In this document: positions 23,701 to 31,403 of the stretch, one piece after another
Numbering within the stretch: position 1 is the stretch's first letter
Layout: each line of letters begins with the position of its first letter
From: Candidatus Sulfopaludibacter sp. SbA3
GTDB lineage: Bacteria; Acidobacteriota; Terriglobia; 20CM-2-55-15
Assembly (NCBI GenBank): GCA_945865815.1
Contig: CAMBFR010000039.1
Span: forward strand, 1 to 33,491
Direction: 5' to 3'
DNA: 33,491 nucleotides
Made by a program: the position numbers and the translations under genes
Notes under the pieces: model-generated
Seen by the model: only the letters and a program-made list of their open reading frames with translations
What the model was told of the DNA's origin: nothing
Database searches by the model: none

Positions 23701-25606
23701 ACGGGTTCCTGAATTGGGATTGAAGCCGCATGTCATTCTTGAGTCCCGGCGATTGCGCGATGCCGGCGTAAATTGCCGGCGCCTGGCGGACGTCCTGAGC
23801 AAGCGAGATCGTATGATCCTGTGACGACGTCAGGTAGAGCCGTTGCGCGAGATCCTGGGCGATGCCGACCGTCCCGAACCCGCCTGTCCCTAATTCGACG
23901 CGCACCACCGTGACCGTTCCAGGCGACACCACTCCGCCCGACGACATCGTCAGGCTCGAGAAGCCCGCAACTTTTCCCTTAATCGAACTATCCGGATTCA
24001 CCTCCGCAATGGCCGTGTTGCTCGACGTGTACGTCACATCGTAGTCATCCCGGCTCTGGCCGCTGCTGTCAATCACCCGGACCCTCGGCCTCAACGTGTT
24101 TCCTTCGTTGATTGCCACCTCTGTCGTTTCCGTGTTCGATGACGGATCCATCAGCGTGATTGCCGCAACGCGCGCGGTGTTTCCCGGATAGAACTGGCGC
24201 CCGCCGCCCGCGGCCATGCGATACAGGAACTGGCTGCCCGTTTCGGCGCCCATCGGGACCACCATGTTGTTCCCGTCGGATTGGTAAAAGCTCAACCGGC
24301 CGCCCGCCGCCGCTGTCTTGTCCGTATTGATGAAGACCAGACGCGTCGAAAAGTTCGTCCCAATCGCAATCTGCGGAAAAATCAGCGTTGCCGCCGAAGA
24401 CAATCGGTTCAAATCCGCAACCGGCAGTGTCGTCATCACCAGATCGTTCCGCGTGTTCACAGTCAGCTTCAACGTAATCGGCGCAACGGCCACGGTGCTC
24501 TGAATCTCCATTACGCCGGTGAAGCCTTCCGTCAAGACCGAGAAAAGGTCGTTGGCATATATCGCGAGGTGATTTCCGCCGGCGAGAGGCCGCGTCTGCA
24601 CCTGCTCGACATTGCCGTTACGGTCCATCAGAGTCAGGGTCAACTGCGCTTCCTGAGTCGACGGATTCGCTATCGCTACGCCGGTCTGTGTTCCCGCGTT
24701 GTCGATGAACACGCGGGACGCCGTCGTCGCAGGCGTTGCCGCCACGCCCGCCTCGCTTACAATCTGGTTGCTCGCTTTCCACTGAAACACGATGCTTCCG
24801 GACGGCGCAGCGCTCCCGGCCGACGGTACCGCCGTCGACCATCCGGACCGGAGAGCCGGCGCATCGAGAACCGCCCGGAACGTTCCGTGTGCCGGAATAT
24901 CGTAGGGAATCTGCGATACGCTGCTGCCCGCGCTTTGCAGCAGAAGCGGCTGGCCGGTGGAACCGTAGAAGCGCACGTCGCCGCGAATCGATTCAGAGTA
25001 GGGATTCATCAGGAGCAGTTCCGTCGTGAAACCGTCTCCCGCTGCAATGTGCGGAAACACCAGCGGGCTGTTTGATGACCCTGCGGGAAGAGTGACTACA
25101 GGCAGGGTCGTGTACAGCGGCTCACCCTGCACATTCCGGGTTTCCCGCAGCGTCACTGCCGCTATCGGCCGCGTGCTCTCGAACGTCAGGCTGCCTCGAA
25201 AATCCGCGCTTTGGGACGGAAACAGATCGCTCACATAACGGGCCGTATGACGATTGGCCCCCAACGTATCGCTGACACGCGCCGTTTCCGCGCCGGCTGC
25301 ATTGCGCAGGATGAAAGCAATGCTCGCCGCTTCCGGACCGTTGTTGGCCAGCGCCAGTCCCGTCTTTGCGCCGGATTGATCCACGAACACTCGTCCCGAA
25401 GCAATCGGCTCGATTGCTCCCACCGCCGCCTCACTGACGATCACGCCACCCGCATTTGTCACTCGAAACAACGCGCTTCCGACAGGCATCCGGTTTCCCG
25501 CTTCCGGTGTATACAATCCGTACCCGACCTGTAAGGGACTCTGGGCAGAGGCGCCGCTCAGCAAGAGCAACATGACGGCCACAAAAGGGAATTTGCGGGA
25601 TTTCAT
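20708..25606 (-). CDS. Giant secreted NHL-repeat protein with Ig-like and TIG domains
   Basis: 1632 residues with a signal peptide (MKSRKFPFVAVMLLLLSGAS, AQ after it). Residues ~25-470 contain duplicated modules with the recurring phrase G/SRVF(V/I)D.(S/A)G..TG.A(L/I)AN. About 500-575 is a BIG2-like Ig domain (TYTSSNTAIAEVNPDS). About 620-870 are NHL repeats (YVADSANHVVRRV, GNLWIVDTGNHTIRRINP). About 895-975 is an IPT/TIG domain (ASVSPQTVSNRGGERITIRG), and ~985-1632 a second NHL run with roughly 56-residue units (GNLFVTDANNNRVRRV, TIAGNGQSGFSGDGGPA). Such propellers bind ligands or partners at the cell surface or outside it; no catalytic motif is seen. No C-terminal anchor or sorting tail is evident. 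No ribosome site is clear before ATG 25606. Confidence 0.9.
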   Translation of the reverse strand: MKSRKFPFVAVMLLLLSGASAQSPLQVGYGLYTPEAGNRMPVGSALFRVTNAGGVIVSEAAVGAIEPIASGRVFVDQSGAKTGLALANNGPEAASIAFILRNAAGAETARVSDTLGANRHTARYVSDLFPSQSADFRGSLTFESTRPIAAVTLRETRNVQGEPLYTTLPVVTLPAGSSNSPLVFPHIAAGDGFTTELLLMNPYSESIRGDVRFYGSTGQPLLLQSAGSSVSQIPYDIPAHGTFRAVLDAPALRSGWSTAVPSAGSAAPSGSIVFQWKASNQIVSEAGVAATPATTASRVFIDNAGTQTGVAIANPSTQEAQLTLTLMDRNGNVEQVQTRPLAGGNHLAIYANDLFSVLTEGFTGVMEIQSTVAVAPITLKLTVNTRNDLVMTTLPVADLNRLSSAATLIFPQIAIGTNFSTRLVFINTDKTAAAGGRLSFYQSDGNNMVVPMGAETGSQFLYRMAAGGGRQFYPGNTARVAAITLMDPSSNTETTEVAINEGNTLRPRVRVIDSSGQSRDDYDVTYTSSNTAIAEVNPDSSIKGKVAGFSSLTMSSGGVVSPGTVTVVRVELGTGGFGTVGIAQDLAQRLYLTSSQDHTISLAQDVRQAPAIYAGIAQSPGLKNDMRLQSQFRNPSYLAFNQAEGSLYVADSANHVVRRVRPGASGAVETMAGNGTPGSRDGPLMEAQFNTPQGIALDPRGNLWIVDTGNHTIRRINPAAGTVETIAGTPGVPGFADGRATAAQFRSPTGIAIETESSVRQLERERRGEPPPPISLIVADTANGVLRRVQENGTVETVRVEAPRGAGIEDFKRGVTSAVGAPFYFNSPTGVLVDSSQNIYVTESSRLKLVVRIESVVVTVTQENTFVRPRGLTTAANGTVVVADGAFGARQLSYGAPQIASVSPQTVSNRGGERITIRGTNFSTDSVVIIGGTVISGAAVQSTETITFTAPALGSGRATVTIQNRGGIAQAALVVQPQPLTSLQVGYITTVAGGTTFAGDGGPAASANIVSPKATAIDATGAVYIADRDAHQIRRVNPVSGAINTVAGSGQRGFSGDFGLAIAAELDTPGALAIDAAGNLFVTDANNNRVRRVDRVTGIITTFAGGGRFDRLGDGSPASSAYLLSPSGIAFDRSDNLYISDSGNRRIRKVDASTGIITTIAGNGQSGFSGDGGPATSAQIWNPAGIVISPAGDVFFSDQFNGRIRKIAAGTGIITTIAGTGSFGISGSNIPAISAALSSPDGLSMDADGNLYLSETRIRKINTDGIITTVAGGGGQRAPATGSVPATSVSLTAGSVSVDAAGNLFITDGLDKRVYRVSGAGMISVFAGIGGGSVGDGEAATAATLSRPSGVAFDSGGNMLIGDGSNNRLRRVDARTGVMTTIAGNGVFSVVLEGDRPATSVSIGAPNEVALDGAGNIYLLAASQILKISAATGTLAVIAGFPTPARFISATGLAVDSAGNAYFSDQFEHRVRRISPDGAVTTIAGTGTAGFSGDGGPAAAAALDSPWGLALDGAGNLYICDRNNGRIRKIALSTETITTHASDVFSPTDLTFDRSGNLFILENGNTLIRISSAGQVQNIASTSFDQRFFGDNGPAIAASFYFPQALAVDSEGNIFVADSYNNRIRAIRGPLP

Positions 25607-25623
25607 GGAATTGTGAGGCGATT

Positions 25624-27141
25624 CTACGCAGATGGCTGGCCTCGCGCAACCGCGCTCTCGCGAATGGCGGCTTCAATAGCCAAGAGCTCGTCATCTCGTA
25701 ATTCTGCGAACTGCTCCCGTCTGTTGCCGGCAAGGCGTCCCTTATTTTGCAGAATCAGTTTGACAAGCAAAGCCGCGCGGCGATCAGGCATATCGACAAT
25801 CTCCGCCGTCTTTCGCAGCGCTTCATCAAAAGCTTTCAGGAAGCCGATCTCTTCACCGATATCCTTTCGAATCGTCTCGGCCACGCAGCTGTAGAGGTAT
25901 TCAGCAAACCGAGTGGCATCCCAGAACCGATAGAGACGTGCCGTGTCATTCAAGACTGTCATACGGCCTTCGCGATCCAATTGATACGTGATAAACGGCA
26001 TGATGGCCGAAGAGAAGGTATTCAGAACTCGATCGTACTCTCGTCGTTCCCTCAGCATCACGGCCGAAACCGGGAATAGCAGTCCACCCGGCGCGAACTT
26101 TGTGCTCGCGAGCATATGGTGAATCAGAAATCGATGAATGCGGCCGTTTCCATCTTCGAACGGATGATTGAAGACGAACCCGAAGGAAGCCGCCGCCGCC
26201 GCGAACACCGGGTCTATGGCCGATTGCTTGAGCCTGAAGACCATTTGCATCCACCCTTCCATTAACGAAGCAACATGCTCAGGCTTCGGACCGGCGTAAT
26301 ACACGTGCTCGGAAAAATCGCTCTTTGTCCCAGAGACGTAGTTCTGCCCCGTTCTCCAGCCGGCCTGCCCATAGCGCGGATCAACAATCGCGTTTTGAAG
26401 GCGGACGAATTCCGCAATATCGAGAGGATTGAAGGACTCCGCGTTGGCCAAAGCGGCAACAAATCGTTCGGAGCGGCCTCCGCTCGGCGCTTCACCTTCG
26501 ATGGCGTATGACGATTTTGTCTCCTGCGTATAGAGGTAGTTCACCGCTCTGGCCATGATCGCCGGATCGATTCCCTCAACGAGTGCTTTTGCTTCTCGAT
26601 CCAGCCGCGAAGCGCTTGCGGTTTTTAGAGCTTCCGTCCGGCGGATCAAGGGAGAGTATTTTGCGGTGCCCAGGAGATTGTTGTTTATTCGTTGACGACG
26701 AACGCGGTTTCCCGTTGCGGTGATATGCAGGTCAGGATTCAGCAGGTCAATATATCCAGCAGGTGGAACATCGGGTACATCCAGGCTTGTTTCCATTAAC
26801 AGTTCGTACAAATACCAGGCCCGCCGGACAAAGACACCAGTAGGCTCAGATTGGACCCATTTCTCAATGTCGTTTTTGTCGATTGCGTGAAACAAGGCAT
26901 CAACGACGCGGAGATCGATGGGTTCGTATCTCATCGCGAATTTTAGATGTCCCAGTAGATCGGCCGGAGCGTAGCTCCGCGGATACTGCTCCAAAACCAG
27001 CCCGTTTTCGACCTTGGTTCGCCGAGAACCTGTAATTTCGGATCGGACGGCAGGCGGGGGCACCTCTAAGCGGAGTTCCTGGATCAGTCGCGCGAAACCA
27101 ATCAAAAATGGAGATTTTGAATCGAAATTGTTATCAGTCAC
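25624..27141 (-). CDS. Fic-domain protein with internal inhibitory motif (class II)
   Basis: 505 residues, GTG start at 27141. The Fic core motif HPFEDGNGRIHR at 326-337 has the catalytic His326 and the metal- and phosphate-binding Asp330, Asn332, Arg334 and Arg337, so it should transfer AMP (or another nucleotide-derived group) to protein hydroxyls. Upstream, S211-YAI-E215-G216 fits the (S/T)xxxE(G/N) inhibitory helix, which puts it in class II Fic proteins that hold the enzyme in check. Residues ~1-200 and ~340-505 are extra domains of unknown role; the C-terminal part is helical. No antitoxin partner gene is needed in this class. The gene stands between the NHL gene and the polyamine genes, all leftward. 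Confidence 0.88.
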   Translation of the reverse strand: MTDNNFDSKSPFLIGFARLIQELRLEVPPPAVRSEITGSRRTKVENGLVLEQYPRSYAPADLLGHLKFAMRYEPIDLRVVDALFHAIDKNDIEKWVQSEPTGVFVRRAWYLYELLMETSLDVPDVPPAGYIDLLNPDLHITATGNRVRRQRINNNLLGTAKYSPLIRRTEALKTASASRLDREAKALVEGIDPAIMARAVNYLYTQETKSSYAIEGEAPSGGRSERFVAALANAESFNPLDIAEFVRLQNAIVDPRYGQAGWRTGQNYVSGTKSDFSEHVYYAGPKPEHVASLMEGWMQMVFRLKQSAIDPVFAAAAASFGFVFNHPFEDGNGRIHRFLIHHMLASTKFAPGGLLFPVSAVMLRERREYDRVLNTFSSAIMPFITYQLDREGRMTVLNDTARLYRFWDATRFAEYLYSCVAETIRKDIGEEIGFLKAFDEALRKTAEIVDMPDRRAALLVKLILQNKGRLAGNRREQFAELRDDELLAIEAAIRESAVARGQPSA

Positions 27142-27353
27142 GCGAAAACAATATCATATATGCAAGTAGACACAACAATAGCATCGATCGGCTTGCCAGA
27201 GGAACCGCGAATTCCTCATCAAGTGCTCGAAATAGCCATCAATAGGAATAGATAGCTTGAAATCTCTATTTGTCCTGCTGCCCGTCCTTTCCCAAATGAA
27301 TTCCGGGCAACTACAGCAACGGCGCCCACAGGCCAGACCTGTCAAGGGTTCCC
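27142..27353. other. Intergenic region between agmatine deiminase and Fic genes
   Basis: About 212 bases without a gene. The 60 bases next to the Fic start are AT-rich (ATATCATATATG). Read on the minus strand they offer TTGTTG and TGATAT 16 bases apart as a weak promoter. The other half, beside the deiminase stop, shows no hairpin terminator. Confidence 0.4.
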
Positions 27354-28388
27354 TTAGACCGGTTCCTGCTGCGTGGCGCAATGAAGCGTTCCCAATCCCC
27401 ATACCAGATCGCCGCAATGAATCCCGGCCACCTGACGCTCGGGAAAAAACTCGGCGATCGTACCCAACGCCCGTCTGTCTTTGGAGTCATTGAACGTGGG
27501 CACGATCACGACTTCGTTTGCAATATAGAAATTGGCGTAACTGGCGGGTAATCGCTGGTTGTTGAAGACCACAGGTTCCGGCATAGGCAGGCGGACCACA
27601 TCGATTCCGGCGCCTTCCAGGCGTTCGCGGTTTTCTTCGAGAGCCGCGTAGTTTTCGTCTTTGCTGTTTTTCTCCTCGCACAGCAGAACCACTCCCGGCG
27701 CGATGAATCGAGCCACGTCGTCGATGTGCCCGTGCGTATCGTCGCCGGCGATGCCGCGTCCCAGCCAGATGACCCGCCTCGCTCCCAGCGCCTCCCACAG
27801 AATCCTTTCGATATCGGCGCGGCCGAGATCCGGGTTGCGAGCCTGAACGCCGGAGAGCAGGCATTCCTCCGTCGCGATGAGATTTCCGGTTCCGTCCACG
27901 TCGAGGGCTCCGCCTTCCATGACGACGTCCTCGCCGTTTGCCGTGGCGGCATATTCCTTCACGCCGGCGATTGTTGCGATTCGGCTCGCAACTCGCGCGT
28001 CACGTTTGTGGTTGGGATACTTGGCCCAGGCATTGAATTTCCAGCGCGTGGCAATTTTATCGCCCTGCTTATTCGTGACGAAGATCGGCCCCGAGTCGCG
28101 GACCCATGACCGGTCGGTCGGTATCCGGTAAAAATCGATTCTCTCTAAACTCGCTCCCGCCTTCTTCAGCACGGCGCGCGCCCGCTTTTCTTCGAGAGCG
28201 TTTTCAACGAGGATCGCCACGCGTTCGTGCCGGCTGAGCACGCGAACCATTTCTCCATAGACCCATGGGATGGGCGTGAATTTCCCCGGCCAGTCGGTTC
28301 GTTCATGGGGCCAGGCGAGCCAGGTGGCGCGATGCAGCGCCCATTCGGCGGGCATTGCAAAGCCGTCGAGCCCGGGGGCTCGGGTCAT
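27354..28388 (-). CDS. aguA: Agmatine deiminase / Porphyromonas-type peptidylarginine deiminase family
   Basis: 344 residues of the guanidino-group-modifying fold. Visible are the N-terminal PAEWALHRATWLAWPHERTD, the substrate loop DRSWVRDSGPIFV, MEGGALDVDG with the metal/acidic site, HGHIDDVARF with the catalytic His-Asp and the C-terminal LHCATQQEPV with nucleophile Cys337. The enzyme turns agmatine into N-carbamoylputrescine plus ammonia. The start overlaps the stop of the amidase gene by four bases (ATGA), so the two are translated together and form the agmatine-to-putrescine route. The loop before Cys reads GLGT rather than the usual GGGN/GGGG-type, a minor change. Confidence 0.9.
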   Translation of the reverse strand: MTRAPGLDGFAMPAEWALHRATWLAWPHERTDWPGKFTPIPWVYGEMVRVLSRHERVAILVENALEEKRARAVLKKAGASLERIDFYRIPTDRSWVRDSGPIFVTNKQGDKIATRWKFNAWAKYPNHKRDARVASRIATIAGVKEYAATANGEDVVMEGGALDVDGTGNLIATEECLLSGVQARNPDLGRADIERILWEALGARRVIWLGRGIAGDDTHGHIDDVARFIAPGVVLLCEEKNSKDENYAALEENRERLEGAGIDVVRLPMPEPVVFNNQRLPASYANFYIANEVVIVPTFNDSKDRRALGTIAEFFPERQVAGIHCGDLVWGLGTLHCATQQEPV

Positions 28389-29272
28389 GGTTTCTCCAGT
28401 GTGCGTTTGAGGATCGGTGCGTAGGCGTCGATGCGGCGATCGCGAAGGAAGGGCCAGTGCTGGCGCGCCGTCTCAAGAACCGATGGATCGCACTCCGCGA
28501 TGATGACTTCCTCTCGATCCCCGCGGGCTTCGGCCAGGACCCGGCCATACGGATCGCAGATGAACGAGCCGCCCCAGAATTCGATTCCGCCTTTTTTCGG
28601 GCCTTCGTGGCCGACGCGGTTGACGGCAGCGACGTAAACTCCATTTGCGATCGCGTGCGACCGCTGCATCGTTTGCCACGCCGAGAGTTGCGAGGCGCCC
28701 CATTTCTTTTTCTCGCTTGGATGCCACCCGATCGCGGTCGGATAGGCCAGGACTATTGCGCCCTGCAGAGCCGTGAGGCGCGCTGCTTCGGGATACCACT
28801 GGTCCCAGCAGACCAGCGTTCCAACGCGGCCGCATTCGGTATCGATGGCCTGAAATCCAAGGTCGCCCGGGGTGAAATAGAATTTCTCGTAATAGAGGGG
28901 ATCGTCCGGAATGTGCATCTTCCGGTACATGCCTGCGAGCGAGCCGTCGGCGTCGAGCACGACCGCTGTGTTGTGATAAACGCCGGCGGCGCGCCGTTCA
29001 AACACCGACCCCACGATGACGATTTCGAGCTCGCGCGAGAGGCCGGCCAGCGCTTTGGTCGTCGGGCCGGGAACCGGTTCGGCAAGCTGGAATTTGGAAT
29101 GGTCTTCGGTCTGGCAGAAGTAGGTGCTGCGAAAAAGCTCGGGCAGGCACGCCATCCGGGCGCCTGACTTTGCGGCCTTCCGTATGAATTTTTCCGCTGT
29201 GGCCAGATTCCGGTCTGCATCATCGGTGCACCGCATCTGGATCGCAGCGATCTTGAACGCGCTTGTTGCCAT
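28385..29272 (-). CDS. aguB: N-carbamoylputrescine amidase (carbon-nitrogen hydrolase)
   Basis: 295 residues from ATG 29272; an in-frame ATG at 29305 would add 11 residues. Neither has a clear ribosome site, and I chose the one closest to the family's usual beginning (FKIAAIQM). The nitrilase-superfamily triad is visible: Glu45 in CLPELF, Lys118 in YRKMHIPDDP and Cys155 in LVCWDQWYPE. The YYEKFYFTPGD and GTLVCWDQWYPEAAR segments are those of AguB rather than of other nitrilases. It cleaves N-carbamoylputrescine to putrescine, CO2 and ammonia in the cytoplasm, completing the path started by the overlapping deiminase gene. It follows the quinone oxidoreductase gene by about 48 bases. Confidence 0.9.
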   Translation of the reverse strand: MATSAFKIAAIQMRCTDDADRNLATAEKFIRKAAKSGARMACLPELFRSTYFCQTEDHSKFQLAEPVPGPTTKALAGLSRELEIVIVGSVFERRAAGVYHNTAVVLDADGSLAGMYRKMHIPDDPLYYEKFYFTPGDLGFQAIDTECGRVGTLVCWDQWYPEAARLTALQGAIVLAYPTAIGWHPSEKKKWGASQLSAWQTMQRSHAIANGVYVAAVNRVGHEGPKKGGIEFWGGSFICDPYGRVLAEARGDREEVIIAECDPSVLETARQHWPFLRDRRIDAYAPILKRTLEKP

Positions 29273-29320
29273 CGTGTCGAGAATAGCAAAAGATCGTTGA
29301 TTCAATGCTCAATTCTCACC

Positions 29321-30283
29321 CTATGGCGTCAAAACGATCTTCCCATACGCGCCCGGCGTCATGACCGCCTGATGGGCGCGAGGCGCGTCGGCGAGAGCCA
29401 GTTCCTGGCCTACAACCGGGCGCAGGCTTCCGTTCTCAAGCCCTGCACAGAGTGCGGAGTGTATGCGCATGGAATCATCCGGTGTGACGTTGAACAAGAG
29501 CACGCCCTGAATGATCGCTTCTTTCGCCATCGCATCACGGGGATTCATCTCGATGGTCCCTCGGTTTCCGATGACAAGAATTCTTCCATGCGTTGCGACC
29601 AACTGCAGGTCTTTCGTCAGGTTCACGTTTGCGAGCATCTCCAGAATGAGATTCGGTCCTCGGCCGCCGGTCGCCGCCTGCACTTGATCCGCAAAGTCAC
29701 CGGCATTGTGATCGATGGCGTGGTGCGCGCCCTGCTCAAGAACCAGCGCGCGCCCGCGGTCGGATCCCGCGGTTCCGATGACCGTCAAGCCCGCTGCTCT
29801 CGCAAGTTGTACCCCGGCAATGCCGACGCCGCCGCTTGCGCCGTGGACCAGCGCAATGTCGCCGGCCCTGGCGTGCCCGAGCTGGAACAGAGCGCGATAC
29901 GCCGTGGCATACGGCACATGAACCCCTGCGCCCTGTGCAAAACTCACTCTCTCGGGAAGCGGATGAATCTGCGATTCCTCCGAGAGGGCCTTTTCCGCAT
30001 AGGCTCCGGTGGAGGTTCCGCCGACGTAGACCCGATCGCCGGGTTTGAACCTCCGCACTTCGGATCCGACCAATGAGACGACTCCCGCACCGTCGCTGCC
30101 CGGCGTGTAGGGCAGTGGCGGTTTTCTCGCGTACGTTCCCGCGCGAATGTATGTGTCTACGGGATTCACGCCCGCGGCCTTCACATCGACAACCACCTGG
30201 CCCGGCCCCGGCACGGGATCCGCGACTTCTTCGATACGCAGGACTTCGGGACCGCCGAATTGATGTACACGAATTGCTTTCAT
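29321..30283 (-). CDS. NADPH:quinone reductase-type MDR oxidoreductase
   Basis: 320 residues from ATG 30283, chosen because GAGGAG precedes it by about 10 bases and MKAIRVHQFGGPEVLRIEEV is the standard beginning; a much longer open frame to 30583 reads into the divergent gene. It is a zinc-free medium-chain reductase: GVNPVDTYIRAGTY, TPGSDGAGVV, the NADPH loop HGASGGVGIAGVQLA, and no catalytic or structural Cys set. The family reduces quinones or 2-enals with NADPH. It is followed on the same strand by the two polyamine genes, so a shared transcript is possible, and faces a divergent zinc-type alcohol dehydrogenase gene. Confidence 0.9.
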   Translation of the reverse strand: MKAIRVHQFGGPEVLRIEEVADPVPGPGQVVVDVKAAGVNPVDTYIRAGTYARKPPLPYTPGSDGAGVVSLVGSEVRRFKPGDRVYVGGTSTGAYAEKALSEESQIHPLPERVSFAQGAGVHVPYATAYRALFQLGHARAGDIALVHGASGGVGIAGVQLARAAGLTVIGTAGSDRGRALVLEQGAHHAIDHNAGDFADQVQAATGGRGPNLILEMLANVNLTKDLQLVATHGRILVIGNRGTIEMNPRDAMAKEAIIQGVLLFNVTPDDSMRIHSALCAGLENGSLRPVVGQELALADAPRAHQAVMTPGAYGKIVLTP

Positions 30284-30381
30284 GGAACGCTCCTCAATCT
30301 GAAACGGACGATTCCGGCAACAGAGGATAGTGCCGGCGCCGACTTCCTCCAAACGAAAACAGATTGTGAGATCATTCGGTG

Positions 30382-30412
30382 GTAGTGGCCTGTCCCCGAA
30401 TTGGACCACTAC
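30382..30412. repeat. Small hairpin resembling the IR1/IR2 family
   Basis: GTAGTGG (30382-30388) and CCACTAC (30406-30412) pair around a 17-base loop that contains CTGTCCCCGAATT. That stretch resembles the IR2 arm (CTGTCCCCTTAATTCC, plus GTGG). It ends six bases before the alcohol dehydrogenase ATG at 30419 and may be a small or decayed member of the same repeat family. Confidence 0.5.
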
Positions 30413-30418
30413 AAAGCT

Positions 30419-31369
30419 ATGATCGCGATTCATCTCGGTGAAGGCCACGTCAGAACCAAACGCGTCCCCCGGCCGCGCCGTCCCGAGGGCTTTGCCCTGA
30501 TACGCCTGTTGTGCGGCGGCATCTGCAATACGGATCTGGAACTGCAGCGAGGCTACTATGGTTTTGCCGGGACTCCGGGCCATGAATTCGTGGGCGAAGT
30601 CATTGAAGCGGACAACGCGAAACTGGTCGGCCGCCGCGTTGTGGGCGAGATCAATCTCTCATGCCGGAAATGCGATTGGTGCCGTAAAGGACTCGGACGG
30701 CACTGCCCGAACCGCAAGGTGCTCGGAATCGTGAAGCATGCCGGGGCGTTCCGGGAGTTCCTCACTCTGCCCGAAGAGAACCTGCACGTCGTCCCGAACT
30801 CCGTGCCGACAGAACACGCCGTGTTTGTCGAGCCGCTGGCCGCCGCGTGCGAGATTCTGGACCAGGCCCGGATTCCAAAAGGCGCGGAAGTGGCGGTGCT
30901 CGGCGATGGAAAGCTGGGATTGCTTGTCGCACAGGTCCTGAATGCCAATCGGCAGAACGTGCATCTGTTTGGACGCCACAAGCCAAAACTCCGGATCGCG
31001 GAGCGCGCCGGTGTGCAGACTGTCCTTCGAAAGAAGAAGATGCCGCAGGCGGCTTATGACTGGATTGTCGAGGCCACCGGATCCCTGGAAGGCCTCGCCG
31101 AGGCTGTCGAGATGGCGCGTCCACGCGCGACCGTTTTCATGAAATCCACGACTCACGGCCTGGCGCCGATCAACACCGCCCCGATCATCGTCAATGAAAT
31201 CACTTTGGTGGGTTCCCGGTGCGGGCGGTTCGAGCCGGCCCTCCGTCTCCTGAAGACCGGCAGGATTAACGTCGGAGACATGATCTCTGAAGCATTTCCG
31301 CTCAGCGAAGCGTCCCGCGCCTTTGCAAAGGCCGGCGAGGCCGGTGTCTTGAAAGTCTTACTTACCTAA
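30419..31369 (+). CDS. Zinc-dependent MDR alcohol/sugar-alcohol dehydrogenase-like protein
   Basis: 316 residues from ATG 30419; a TTG at 30401 is in frame but lies inside a repeat-like hairpin, and no ribosome site is seen for either. Catalytic-zinc ligands are Cys36 (GGICNTDLEL), His55-Glu56 (TPGHEFVGEV) and the Glu in FVEPLAAACE. Structural zinc Cys82, 85, 88 and 96 (CRKCDWCRKGLGRHC) are all present. The cofactor loop AVLGDGKLGLLVAQ fits a Rossmann fold. It probably oxidises an alcohol or polyol with NAD(P)+; the substrate is not evident. It is slightly shorter than the usual ~345 residues. The permease gene follows 34 bases later. Confidence 0.87.
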   Translation: MIAIHLGEGHVRTKRVPRPRRPEGFALIRLLCGGICNTDLELQRGYYGFAGTPGHEFVGEVIEADNAKLVGRRVVGEINLSCRKCDWCRKGLGRHCPNRKVLGIVKHAGAFREFLTLPEENLHVVPNSVPTEHAVFVEPLAAACEILDQARIPKGAEVAVLGDGKLGLLVAQVLNANRQNVHLFGRHKPKLRIAERAGVQTVLRKKKMPQAAYDWIVEATGSLEGLAEAVEMARPRATVFMKSTTHGLAPINTAPIIVNEITLVGSRCGRFEPALRLLKTGRINVGDMISEAFPLSEASRAFAKAGEAGVLKVLLT

Positions 31370-31388
31370 ACGGATTTCACCGGGCAGC

Positions 31389-31394
31389 TATAAT
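31389..31394 (+). promoter_or_regulatory. TATAAT -10 element upstream of the permease gene
   Basis: An exact TATAAT lies nine bases before the first in-frame ATG at 31404. As with the kinase promoter at 14542, transcription would begin almost at the start codon and give a leaderless message. A later ATG at 31494 has AAGGGTGGA before it and would give a ~90-base leader instead. Confidence 0.5.
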
Positions 31395-31403
31395 CGTTCG
31401 CTC

